Assembly: GCA_002382975.1 (NCBI GenBank)
Contig: DFTB01000014.1
Coordinates: 1-64,000 of the forward strand
Length of the DNA stretch: 64,000 bases
Direction of reading: 5' to 3'
DNA from: Fibrobacter sp. UBA4223
GTDB taxonomy: Bacteria; Fibrobacterota; Fibrobacteria; Fibrobacterales; Fibrobacteraceae
Shown here: in pieces, positions 25,001 to 33,900 of the stretch
Numbering within the stretch: the stretch's first letter is position 1
Layout of the letters: each line of letters starts with the position of its first letter
Notes under the pieces: generated by a model
What the model was told of the DNA's origin: nothing
Seen by the model: only the letters and a program-made list of their open reading frames with translations
The model's database searches: none
Translations under genes and position numbers: made by a program

Positions 25001-27142
25001 ATGCAGATTCTCGGAACTATCAAGAACGTCACCTACCAGAACCCGGCCAACGGTTTCACCGTGCTGAAGGTGGTGATTTCTGATACGGGCAAGGTGGCGG
25101 TAGTCACCGGGAATTTTCCTGCACTCACTCCCGGCGAGAACCTGCGGTTCGAGGGAGAATGGGGCCGCCACCCCAAGTTCGGCGAGCAGTTCAAGGCCAC
25201 GGGCTTTGAAATCCTGAAGACAGGTGACGGCAACCTGAAGGACTACCTGGCCAGCGGGCTGTTCCGGGGCATCGGGCCCAAGACCGCCGAGCGCCTGGTG
25301 GAGGCCTTTGGCGACACCCTGCCAGAGGTGCTGGACAACCACCCCGAAAGGCTCTCCGAGGTAAAAATCAAGGGTATCACTCCCAAGAAGATGGCGGAGT
25401 TTCTGGCCAGCTGGCAAGAGGCCCGCCTGAGCCGCGAAACCATGCTGTTCCTGTACAGCCACGGCATCGTGGGCAGCACCGCCAAACGGCTGTGGAGCAC
25501 CTACGGCGAAGACACCATCCCAAAGATCAAGGAGAACCCCTACCTGCTCTGCGAAGAGGTGTGGGGTATCGGGTTTGCAAGCGCCGACGAAATCGCCATG
25601 AAGCTGGGCCTACCGAAGGACAGCCCCATGCGGTTCCAGGCGGCACTGCTCTACTCCCTGCAGGAATCGTCCTTCAACGAGGGCCACGTGTACCTGCCCA
25701 AGGACGCCCTGCTGGACCGCACCCTCAAGAACCTGCGGATAGACAGCTTTGACGACGACGCGGTGCAGATTCTCATGGAGCAGTTCGAAGTCCTGTGCAA
25801 GAGCGGGCGCATTACCCGCGTAGGCGACGACTGTTTTTACCCGCCCCTGTTCCGGGCCGAAGATAGTATCGCACGGAACATCGCGCTACGGCTACAGCGG
25901 AACACGCTCCCCACCGAAGGTTTCGAGCAGTACCTGGTGAGCTGGGAGAGGGAACACAAGTTCAGTTTCGATCCAGTGCAAAGGCAGGCCATCCAGATGG
26001 CGCTTTCCCACAAGTTCTCCATCGTCACAGGCGGCCCCGGTACGGGAAAGACGACGATACTCAAGGGCATATTGCATCTTGCCAACCAGATGGGGGAATC
26101 TGTGCTGCTGGCTGCCCCTACGGGACGTGCCGCCAAGCGTATGAAAAGCCTCTGCGGAGCGCCCGCGAAAACGGTGCACCGCCTTCTGGAAATGGACCCC
26201 TTGACCAAGAAGTTCAACAGGAACATTGGCAACCAGCTCCACTGCGACCTGATGATTGTAGATGAATTCAGTATGGTGGACACCTGGCTTGCCGCCTCAC
26301 TTTTGGAAGCGGTGAGCTTGTCCGCCCGCATATTACTGATAGGGGACGCCGACCAGCTGCCAAGCGTGGGGCCCGGCAACGTGCTCAACGACCTGCTCCA
26401 GTGCCCGAAAATTCCAAACGTGCGGTTGCAGCACATCTTCCGGCAGGCCAGCGGCAACGACATCGCCGACAAGGCGGCCAAAATCAACCAGGGCATCATG
26501 CCTGCGCCTATCGACGGACCCAACTTCCACTTTATGCCCTACGAGACTCCCGAGGAGGCCCTGGGCATATTGCAGCAACTGGTCACCACCGGCGTGCGCT
26601 CCAAGCTGGACATCGACCTGAAAAGCGACCTGCAGATTCTCGCCCCCATGCGCAAGGGCCCGCTGGGCGTGTTCGAGCTGAACCAGTTCCTGCAAAAGCT
26701 CATGAACGGCTCCGCCCAAAAATTCAAGATCTGCGGCACCGAATGGGGTGCGGGCGACCGGGTGATGCAGACCACCAACAACTACGACAAGAACGTGTTC
26801 AACGGCGACGTGGGCATTGTCTTCAACGTCAAAAAGGACAAGTCCGCCATGACGGTCTTTTTCGACGACAAGACGGTGGACTACGAAGGAGACGAAATCG
26901 AGGACCTGCAGCTGGCCTACGCCTGCACCATCCACAAGAGCCAGGGCAGCGAATACCCCGCCGTCATCGTGATTCTCGACTCCAGCCACTACGTAATGCT
27001 CCAGCGGAACCTGCTTTATACGGCCATCACCCGCGCGAAAGGACACGTGTGGGTACTTTCGGCCCCCGGAGCCTTCCACCAGGCCGTGCGCAATAACCGC
27101 AGCACCCGACGGTACACGCGACTTAAAGAAAGACTTGGCTAG
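25001..27142 (+). CDS. recD2: RecD2-type ATP-dependent DNA helicase
   Basis: This 713-aa SF1B helicase has an N-terminal OB-like and helix-hairpin-helix region (DYLASGLFRGIGPKTAERLVEAFGD, about residues 75-110), then Walker A GGPGTGKTT (about 344-352), Walker B VDEFSMVD, and C-terminal motifs ending with YTAITRAKGHVWVLS. RecD2 proteins act outside RecBCD, with 5'-3' polarity, in repair and replication-fork processing. No recB or recC is nearby. The gene follows the 31-aa peptide gene by 92 bases. The stop is TAG, useful evidence that TAG is a normal stop codon here. Confidence 0.92.
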   Translation: MQILGTIKNVTYQNPANGFTVLKVVISDTGKVAVVTGNFPALTPGENLRFEGEWGRHPKFGEQFKATGFEILKTGDGNLKDYLASGLFRGIGPKTAERLVEAFGDTLPEVLDNHPERLSEVKIKGITPKKMAEFLASWQEARLSRETMLFLYSHGIVGSTAKRLWSTYGEDTIPKIKENPYLLCEEVWGIGFASADEIAMKLGLPKDSPMRFQAALLYSLQESSFNEGHVYLPKDALLDRTLKNLRIDSFDDDAVQILMEQFEVLCKSGRITRVGDDCFYPPLFRAEDSIARNIALRLQRNTLPTEGFEQYLVSWEREHKFSFDPVQRQAIQMALSHKFSIVTGGPGTGKTTILKGILHLANQMGESVLLAAPTGRAAKRMKSLCGAPAKTVHRLLEMDPLTKKFNRNIGNQLHCDLMIVDEFSMVDTWLAASLLEAVSLSARILLIGDADQLPSVGPGNVLNDLLQCPKIPNVRLQHIFRQASGNDIADKAAKINQGIMPAPIDGPNFHFMPYETPEEALGILQQLVTTGVRSKLDIDLKSDLQILAPMRKGPLGVFELNQFLQKLMNGSAQKFKICGTEWGAGDRVMQTTNNYDKNVFNGDVGIVFNVKKDKSAMTVFFDDKTVDYEGDEIEDLQLAYACTIHKSQGSEYPAVIVILDSSHYVMLQRNLLYTAITRAKGHVWVLSAPGAFHQAVRNNRSTRRYTRLKERLG

Positions 27143-27154
27143 ATCGGCTAAACC

Positions 27155-27634
27155 CTAATCGTTGTCGTCTTCCAACTGATCTTTGATAGAGTTGAAGATC
27201 GGATCCCAAAGCGAAGGACCTCCTATCTCGGGATACACATAGGAGAGTTCCTGGGTATTCATCCATGCCTTAAGTTTTGTGACCTTGATTTCACAAGAAG
27301 AGTCGTCGCCACTTACAGTTATCCAAAATTTGATAAACTGCTTGTTGTCCATATTGCGGTTGCTCTTATCCCTTTGCGAAAAACTTGCAACTGCATATTT
27401 CTCGGTCACCATCTTGCCTGTTTCCGGAGAATCCTTGGCAAGCGAAACATCGTTGTCGGCAAAAGTCTTCTTTGTAGCATCATAACATGCGGCAGGAGAA
27501 TAATCAAAAGACCGAGTCATGTATTCGTCGTAAAGGGTTGGATCATCGAGCATCTTTTTGGGTTGCATAAGCGCGCAACCACCGAAAAGGACCGCTGCTG
27601 CGACCGTTAAACCGAACAAACCTTTCTTTTTCAT
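27155..27634 (-). CDS. Lipoprotein of unknown function
   Basis: This 159-aa protein starts MKKKGLFGLTVAAAVLFGGC, with lipobox FGGC and C20 as the lipidated residue. The mature part has a compact alpha/beta pattern with YSPAACYDATKKTFADNDVSLAKDSPETGKMVTEKY. That suggests a TBP-like domain used by small envelope lipoproteins, but no family can be named. It is convergent with recD2, leaving only 12 bases between stops. Confidence 0.7.
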   Translation of the reverse strand: MKKKGLFGLTVAAAVLFGGCALMQPKKMLDDPTLYDEYMTRSFDYSPAACYDATKKTFADNDVSLAKDSPETGKMVTEKYAVASFSQRDKSNRNMDNKQFIKFWITVSGDDSSCEIKVTKLKAWMNTQELSYVYPEIGGPSLWDPIFNSIKDQLEDDND

Positions 27635-27741
27635 AAGACCTCCGAGAAAAGGGTGAAATGTTCCGACCCTCTCAAAGTAAAAAAAAAATTACATTCGTCA
27701 ACTAAATGTGTTCGTTCGTAAAAAACGGCGTTTTTCGAGAA

Positions 27742-27773
27742 AAAAACAAAATCCCGCAGCAGGCGCTGCGGGA
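27742..27773 (-). terminator. Terminator of ilvE
   Basis: On the minus strand TCCCGCAGC pairs with GCTGCGGGA (27752-27773) around a 4-nt loop and is followed by TTTTGTTTTTT. Confidence 0.8.
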
Positions 27774-27796
27774 GAATGACGTCATCTAATTGACTA

Positions 27797-28828
27797 CTAC
27801 AGGTCCACGACCTCAGTCCAGCCGAACGGGTCTTCGGCTTCGCCGAACTGGATAGCAGTGTACTTGGTGAAGAGTTCCGTGCAGACCGGGCCCGGGTTCA
27901 CGCCGTCACCGTAGGTGAAGGTCTTGCCGGCAACCGGATCCACAATCTTCTTGATCGGGGTAATCACGGCGGCGGTACCGCATTCGGCAGTTTCGGAGAA
28001 TTCAGCGAGTTCTTCGAACGGGACCTGGCGGCGTTCCACGGTGTAACCGAGGTATTCAGCCAACTGCTGCAAGCTCTTGTTCGTAATCGACGGCAGAATG
28101 GATTCGGACTTCGGGGTCACGTAGGTCTTGCCCTTGATGCCGAAGAAGTTTGCCGGACCGCATTCGTCGATGTACTTCTTTTCCTTTGCGTCCAGATAAA
28201 TGGTGCTGGAGTAACCGAGCTTCTTGGCTTCGGCGAGGGAAAGCAAGCTGGCAGCGTAGTTACCGCCAACCTTCACCGTACCCGTACCCTGCGGAGCGGC
28301 GCGGTCATAGTTGCGGCTAATCATCATGTCCACGGGCTTGAACCCGTCCTTGAAGTACGGACCCACCGGAGTCACGAACATCAACAGCAGGTATTCGTCG
28401 GAGGGCTTCACGCCCACCTCGGGGCTCGTACCGATGAGGAGCGGACGGATGTAGAGCGTTGCACCGTAGCCGTAGGGCGGCACAAAGCGGGCGTTAGCCT
28501 TCACCACTGTGTGGACCATCTCGCGGAACAGTTCAACAGGCGGCACGGCCATGAGCACGCGGTTCGCGGTGTTCTGCATGCGCTTCGCATTCTCGTCAAC
28601 GCGGAAAATACGGACCTTGCCGTCCTTGCCCGTGTAAGCCTTGAGGCCTTCGAAACCTTCCTGGCCGTAGTGCAAGCAAGTAGCGGCCATGTGGATGCTG
28701 ATGTCCTTGGAAGAAGAAAGTTCAACCTTGCCCCACTTGCCATCGCGGTAGTAGCAGCGGACATTGTAATCGGTATCGTAATAACCGAAGGGGAGCGTCT
28801 TCCAATCAACAGTGTTCAAATCAAGCAT
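27797..28828 (-). CDS. ilvE: Branched-chain amino acid aminotransferase
   Basis: This 343-aa class IV PLP enzyme belongs to the BCAT group. It has the lysine-bearing VKVGGNYAASL segment, the YLDAKEKKYIDECGPANFF motif and the ERRQVPFEEL segment. It transfers amino groups between glutamate and leucine, isoleucine or valine. Length and motifs match the fold II, mammalian-like BCATs. It stands alone with a terminator. Nothing about the sequence is unusual. Confidence 0.93.
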   Translation of the reverse strand: MLDLNTVDWKTLPFGYYDTDYNVRCYYRDGKWGKVELSSSKDISIHMAATCLHYGQEGFEGLKAYTGKDGKVRIFRVDENAKRMQNTANRVLMAVPPVELFREMVHTVVKANARFVPPYGYGATLYIRPLLIGTSPEVGVKPSDEYLLLMFVTPVGPYFKDGFKPVDMMISRNYDRAAPQGTGTVKVGGNYAASLLSLAEAKKLGYSSTIYLDAKEKKYIDECGPANFFGIKGKTYVTPKSESILPSITNKSLQQLAEYLGYTVERRQVPFEELAEFSETAECGTAAVITPIKKIVDPVAGKTFTYGDGVNPGPVCTELFTKYTAIQFGEAEDPFGWTEVVDL

Positions 28829-28964
28829 AATTTAACCTTTTTGCAATTTGTGCATTTTTAAAGGTATCATTCGGTACCGCACAGAAAAATACAATAATGA
28901 CGGGCATTTTGGCACCCGTCATATTAAAAAAGGAGAGAGAAAATGATATTACAAAAATTGTAGA

Positions 28965-29051
28965 TTACCCCAAGAGGATATACATCGCCAGGGTAAACAT
29001 CACAAAGGCCGTGGCGGTAAGCGCAGACGGCACAAACTTTCTGTCTTTCAT
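28965..29051 (-). CDS. 28-aa single-span membrane peptide
   Basis: An AAGGAG Shine-Dalgarno six bases before the ATG opens a frame for a 28-residue peptide. It starts MKDRKFVPSALTATAFVMFT, with the rest (LAMYILLG) completing one membrane helix. The charged N-terminus then helix is the usual layout of tiny inner-membrane peptides. The strong ribosome site is the main support. Function unknown. Confidence 0.5.
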   Translation of the reverse strand: MKDRKFVPSALTATAFVMFTLAMYILLG

Positions 29052-29076
29052 AATGAACTCCTTTGTTAAGAGTTTC

Positions 29077-29556
29077 TCATTTCACTCCCTTAATATGCAC
29101 TCCCGAATTCATAATGTCAAATATATTGTTTATATGTAATTGATAGTTATTTTTGATAAAAAAGATGCTTTTGATGTGCCGCAACTGTACGAAAGCATCC
29201 ATTATAGCGAGAGACACCTTAATTGCCGTTTTGGTACGCAAAACAGCTGAAAGCATTGCCACTCCTTGCTCAGTAAAGGCAAACGGCATCTTACGCAAGC
29301 CCATTTTCTCAGAATTGGACATCACAATTTGTGATTTCCAATTTGAAAATTCCAGCTCTGTCAACTGAAAACAGTTCCTTTCCGGGAACCTTTCCATATT
29401 TCGCTTGACGGCCTGATTTATCGCCCTCGTTTCAACCCCGTAAAGCGTCGCTAGATCGCAATCAAGCAACACCTGCTTGTCACAAATAACCAGAATCATC
29501 TTTTCTACGCCCGATTCTTCCAACAGGTTCGGGACAGCAATCTCTTTTTCATTCAT
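29077..29556 (-). CDS. ORF6N-domain protein, short form
   Basis: This 159-aa protein carries an ORF6N domain (about residues 15-105: VICDKQVLLDCDLATLYGVETRAINQAVKRNMERFP), a DNA-binding domain known from phages and bacterial accessory genes. After AIMDAFVQLRHIKS the sequence diverges from the longer paralogue at 29732-30691 and soon ends, so it may be truncated. The AGGAG ribosome site is next to a hairpin with a conserved loop (29569-29592) that also precedes the paralogue. AT-rich compared with the genome core. Confidence 0.75.
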   Translation of the reverse strand: MNEKEIAVPNLLEESGVEKMILVICDKQVLLDCDLATLYGVETRAINQAVKRNMERFPERNCFQLTELEFSNWKSQIVMSNSEKMGLRKMPFAFTEQGVAMLSAVLRTKTAIKVSLAIMDAFVQLRHIKSIFFIKNNYQLHINNIFDIMNSGVHIKGVK

Positions 29557-29568
29557 CTTCTACTCCTT

Positions 29569-29592
29569 CCGCCTACAAGCAAAAAAAGGCGG
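29569..29592 (-). promoter_or_regulatory. Conserved-loop hairpin at the ribosome site of the short ORF6N gene
   Basis: In the mRNA sense CCGCC pairs with GGCGG around the loop TTTTTTTGCTTGTA, directly before AAGGAG. The other ORF6N gene has the same loop with a different stem. Confidence 0.6.
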
Positions 29593-29731
29593 GGCAAAAC
29601 GCTCTCGATGCAAATATACATTCCTCGGACATCACATTATGACAACCAGCGATTTTCACAGAAATTTTGGCATTTTTGAGGAAATTCGACCCCTGCAGGC
29701 GTTTGAATTCTGCATTGTCATCTTGCAACGC

Positions 29732-30691
29732 CTAGCTTTCTTTTTCTGCCTGAATCTTCTGCGATTCCTTCAACACTTCTTGCAGCGTGAAATCTTCCTG
29801 CGTAAAGAAGAAGGTGTTCTTGCCCAAATCCTTGAGCGAAGCCCCAAAGTGGTAAGCCGTATCGTCTATGAATAGGAATCGGTCGTGCATTCCGTAACTT
29901 GGCAAGACTTGCATCGGACTGTCGGGGTATTGTTCGTTGTAAGTGGCTAGGTCCATTTCAAGGACTTTGCTTTTGTCGTAGGTGTAGATTGTCACAGAAA
30001 CGCCTTTTTCCCGCTTGAGCATCATGGCCAGAGTCTTCTCGGTCACGTACCTGTCGACAAGTACGATTCTTTTCTTTGCCTGGCGAATCAGGTCGCAGAC
30101 AAATACATAGGCATCGAACTCCTGGTTGTTGTAAAATAAACCCTTGGTTTTGAGCTCACCACGGTCCATCGCCTCGAAAAGTTCGTCAAATTTACGGTCA
30201 TGGTCAAGCAGATGCTCGTCATGACCGGTCAAGCGGCAGTCCTGTTCCAAATCTTTTGCTTCTACATTTGAAAGACGGTTGACGAGGCCTCCGTTACCCA
30301 TCATAAGGTGACGCAATTGCACGAAAGCCCGCATGATGGCTATGTTGACTTTGATTGCTGTCTCGCTTTTTAGAACCGAAGACAGCATCGCAACGCCTTG
30401 TTCGGTAAAAGCATATGGAAAATATTGTCGGCCTCCTCTGGTTTCGGTTTTTGTGGTCGCAATTTGCGATCTCAAAAAATTATGCTCCGTGGCATCCAGT
30501 TGAAAGCAGAAATCTTTAGGAAAACGCTCAATATTGCGCTTTACCTGCTCATTTATACGCTTCGTTTCAACCCCGTAAAGCACCGCCAAATCGCGGTCCA
30601 GCAGAACCTGCTTGCCACGAATGACTCGAATCATCTTTCCGATGCCCGACCTATCCAACAGGTTCGGGGCGACATGCTCAATATCTTTCAT
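29732..30691 (-). CDS. ORF6N-domain protein with PLD-like C-terminal domain
   Basis: The start is placed at 30691 (MKDIEHVAPNLLDRSG), right after AAAGGAG; 19 further upstream codons are unlikely. The N-terminal ORF6N domain (about residues 10-105) is followed by a linker and then a region of about 130 residues. That region contains NNQEFDAYVFVCDLIRQAKKR, LVDRYVTEKTL and HDRFLFIDDTAYHFGASLKDLGKN. It resembles half of a phospholipase D-type (HxKxxxxD) unit with Arg in place of Lys. Such proteins are common accessory genes in this part of the bacterial tree; their role is unclear, with DNA binding plus nuclease-like activity a reasonable guess. It is divergent from cas12a. Confidence 0.75.
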   Translation of the reverse strand: MKDIEHVAPNLLDRSGIGKMIRVIRGKQVLLDRDLAVLYGVETKRINEQVKRNIERFPKDFCFQLDATEHNFLRSQIATTKTETRGGRQYFPYAFTEQGVAMLSSVLKSETAIKVNIAIMRAFVQLRHLMMGNGGLVNRLSNVEAKDLEQDCRLTGHDEHLLDHDRKFDELFEAMDRGELKTKGLFYNNQEFDAYVFVCDLIRQAKKRIVLVDRYVTEKTLAMMLKREKGVSVTIYTYDKSKVLEMDLATYNEQYPDSPMQVLPSYGMHDRFLFIDDTAYHFGASLKDLGKNTFFFTQEDFTLQEVLKESQKIQAEKES

Positions 30692-30701
30692 CATCAACTC
30701 C

Positions 30702-30730
30702 TTTGGCGTACAAGCAAAAAAAACGCCAAA
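30702..30730 (-). promoter_or_regulatory. Conserved-loop hairpin at the ribosome site of the long ORF6N gene
   Basis: In the mRNA sense TTTGGCG pairs with CGCCAAA around TTTTTTTTGCTTGTA. The 3' stem runs into the AAAGGAG ribosome site. Confidence 0.6.
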
Positions 30731-30863
30731 AACTATACACTTGTGCACTAAATATAACTTCGGAAATCCCGATTGTCAATAGGTTCGGGCGATTTTTTCC
30801 GCAACGTCCCGGTCAAAAAAAAGAGAACGACGCCCCGAAGGGAGCGCCAAAAAGCGATTTTTT

Positions 30864-30874
30864 GGGGGGGGGGG
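30864..30874. repeat. Homopolymer tract of 11 G
   Basis: TTTTTT is followed by eleven G, about 90 bases upstream of the preferred cas12a start. Such tracts change length by slippage in many bacteria. Confidence 0.8.
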
Positions 30875-30905
30875 CAGAATCGTTTTTTTGAAAAAAATTT
30901 GCATA

Positions 30906-30942
30906 TGACACTATTTGTCACGCAAACGAGTATATATTTAAA
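30906..30942 (+). promoter_or_regulatory. cas12a promoter region with inverted repeat TGACA-N5-TGTCA
   Basis: TGACA (30906-30910) and TGTCA (30916-30920) form a perfect inverted repeat. TTGTCA could act as a -35 with TTTAAA (30937-30942) as -10 at 16-bp spacing; an alternative -10 TATATT lies at 30933-30938. Either way the palindrome would cover the -35 region, a typical repressor position. The regulator is unknown. Confidence 0.4.
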
Positions 30943-30966
30943 ATGAGTTCTTCTACGAGGTCAAAA

Positions 30967-33900
30967 ATGGCTAAAAATACAATATTTTCCCAGTTCACTG
31001 GACTTTACCCAGTTTCCAAAACCCTTCGCTTCGAATTGAAGCCAATGGGAAAAACACTTGAAAAAATCAAAGAAACTGGCGTCATTGAAAATGATAAAAA
31101 ACGTCACAACGACTATTTTGACGCGAAAAAGATTATTGACAAATATCATAAATATTTTATTGACGCTGCTCTTAGTAAGTTTCCTCGCATAGATTGGAGC
31201 CCCCTTAAGGAAGCTATTGAAAGATCTCTTGATAGATCTGACGCAAGTAAAAAGAAACTTGAGAAAACCCAGACGGAATTTAGAAAGAAAATTGCTAAAG
31301 CTCTGACTACTCATGACCACTATAAAGAACTGACCGCATCTACTCCTAAAGATTTATTTTTGAAAGTGTTCCCAGACCATTTTGGCAAACAGCCTGCCAT
31401 TGATACGTTTGACGGTTTTTCGTCTTATTTTACAGGTTTCCAAGAAAATCGGCAAAACATTTACTCGGACGAAGCCATCAGTACTGCTATCCCATACCGT
31501 TTAGTTCATGACAATTTCCCGAAGTTCTTGTCTAATATTGAAGTTTATAAAACTTTGAAAGACAATGCCCCTTCAGTGCTGTCTGATGCAGAAAATGAAT
31601 TAAGAGATTTTTTGAACGGAAAATCGCTTGCCAACATATTCGAACTTAATGCGTATAATGAAGTGTTGACTCAATCTGGAATTGATTTCTTTAATCAAGT
31701 GATTGGGGGTATCAGTGATGAAGGTGGCGAGAAAAAGACAAGAGGCATCAATGAATTCTCGAACCTCTATCGCCAACAGCATCCCGAATTTGCACAAAAG
31801 CGTCTTGCGACAAAGATGATTCCTCTTTACAAGCAAATTCTTAGTGATCGCGAAACAAAGTCTTTTATTTTGGAATCCTATTCCAATGATTCTCAAGTTC
31901 AAAATAGCGTAAAAGAATTCTTTGAATCACAAATCCTGAATTGGGATATTGCTGGTCGTAGGGTCAATGTCCTTAATGAATTGACTTCCTTGGTTAAGCG
32001 AATCTCTGAATTTGATTTGGGAAATATTTATGTTAATCAAGAAGAACTTTCAAATATTTCATTGAAACTATTTGATAATTGGAATTCTATTAACGGCTTG
32101 TTGTTTAAGCATGCAGAAAATAGAATTGGTTCTGCAGAAAAATCTGCAAATAAAAAGAAAATAGACGCATGGATGAAGAACAAAGAATTCTCCATAGCAA
32201 CATTGAATCTTGCTATTGCAGAAAGTAATTCTGAAGAGATTTCAAGAGTTAAGATTGAATCATATTGGAATAATTTTGAGGCGAAGGTCCAAAGTATTCT
32301 TTGCGGAGACAACCGAAGGAATCTTGATGAATTCATCTCAGCAACTTTTAACGAGAATAACGCATTAAGAGAAGATTCTAAAATCATTGAAAAACTGAAG
32401 GCTTTCCTTGATGCCTTAATAGAAATCATGCATTCAATCAAGCCCTTGATTTCTGATGCAGAAAATCGAGACTTGTCTTTCTACAACGAACTGATACCGT
32501 TGTACGACCAACTTTCTCTCGTCGTCCCTCTTTACAATAAGATTCGTAATTATGCAACCCAGAAACTGACTGAATCTGAAAAGTTTAAGTTGAATTTTGA
32601 CAATCCCACATTGGCAGACGGTTGGGATCAAAACAAAGAGGAAGCAAATACAGCCATTTTGCTTCTGAAAAATGGATTGTATTATCTCGGCATTATGAAT
32701 GCCAAAAACAAACCTAAAATCAAGGATTTCAAAACTTCTGAAAGCGAAGATTGTTACGATAAAATGGTGTATAAGCTGTTGCCTGGTCCGAATAAGATGC
32801 TACCCAAGGTTTTCTTCTCTGAAAAGGGGCTAGCAACCTTCAAACCGCCCAAAGATATTCTTGACGGCTATAACGCTGGTAAACATAAAAAAGGCGACTT
32901 GTTTGATATTGGTTTTTGCCATCAGTTGATAGATTTCTTTAAGGAATCCATTGCAAAGCATCCTGATTGGAAGAAATTTGATTTCAATTTTTCGGATACC
33001 TCTTCCTATGAAGATATTAGTGGTTTTTATAAGGAAGTTACAGATCAAGGCTATAAAATCACCTTCTCCAAAATTCCCACATCCCAAATTGATGAATGGG
33101 TGAAAGAAGGAAAACTTTTCCTCTTCCAGATTTACAACAAGGATTTCGCTCCTGGAGCAAAGGGCTCTCCAAACTTGCATACTCTGTATTGGAAGTCCGT
33201 ATTCTCTCCTGAAAATCTGAAAGATGTTGTTGTCAAGTTGAATGGTGAAGCCGAGCTTTTCTATAGACCTAGCAGCGTCAAAAAACCTTATAGTCACAAA
33301 GTTGGCGAAAAACTCGTAAATCGAATAGGAAAAGATGGTCTTCCTTTGCCGGAATCAGTCTTTGGTGAATTATTCCGCTATTTCAACGGGAAACTTGAAG
33401 GCGAACTTAGCGATGAAGCAAAAAGGTATCTTGATGTAGCTGTCGTTAAGGACGTCAAACATGAAATTGTAAAGGATCGCCGATACACGCAAGACAAGTT
33501 TGAATTCCATGTGCCGCTAACTTTAAACTTCAAGGCCGATTCAAAGAATGAATACATGAATGAACGTGTTCGTCATTTTTTGAAAGACAATCCTGATGTA
33601 AACATCATCGGCATCGACCGTGGCGAACGTCATTTGCTTTATATGACATTGATAAATCAAAAGGGTGAAATTCTTAAACAGAAAAGTTTCAATGTCGTTG
33701 AGTCAGTCAACTACCAAGCAAAACTTGTTCAACGTGAAAAGGAACGAGACGCTGCTAGAAGGAGTTGGAGCAGTGTTGGCAAAATCAAGGACCTTAAAGA
33801 GGGCTTCTTGAGCCAAGTAATTCATGAAATTACCACAACAATGATTGAAAATAACGCCATTGTTGTTCTTGAAGATTTGAACTTTGGCTTTAAGCGCGGT

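Noticed and set aside
28897..29139. 80-codon plus-strand frame after ilvE
   Set aside because: No ribosome site or family; the opposite strand carries a better small gene with AAGGAG.
30943..30966. cas12a start at the upstream ATG 30943
   Set aside because: It has no ribosome site, may lie before the transcription start, and adds eight residues not typical of the family. ATG 30967 follows ACGAGG.
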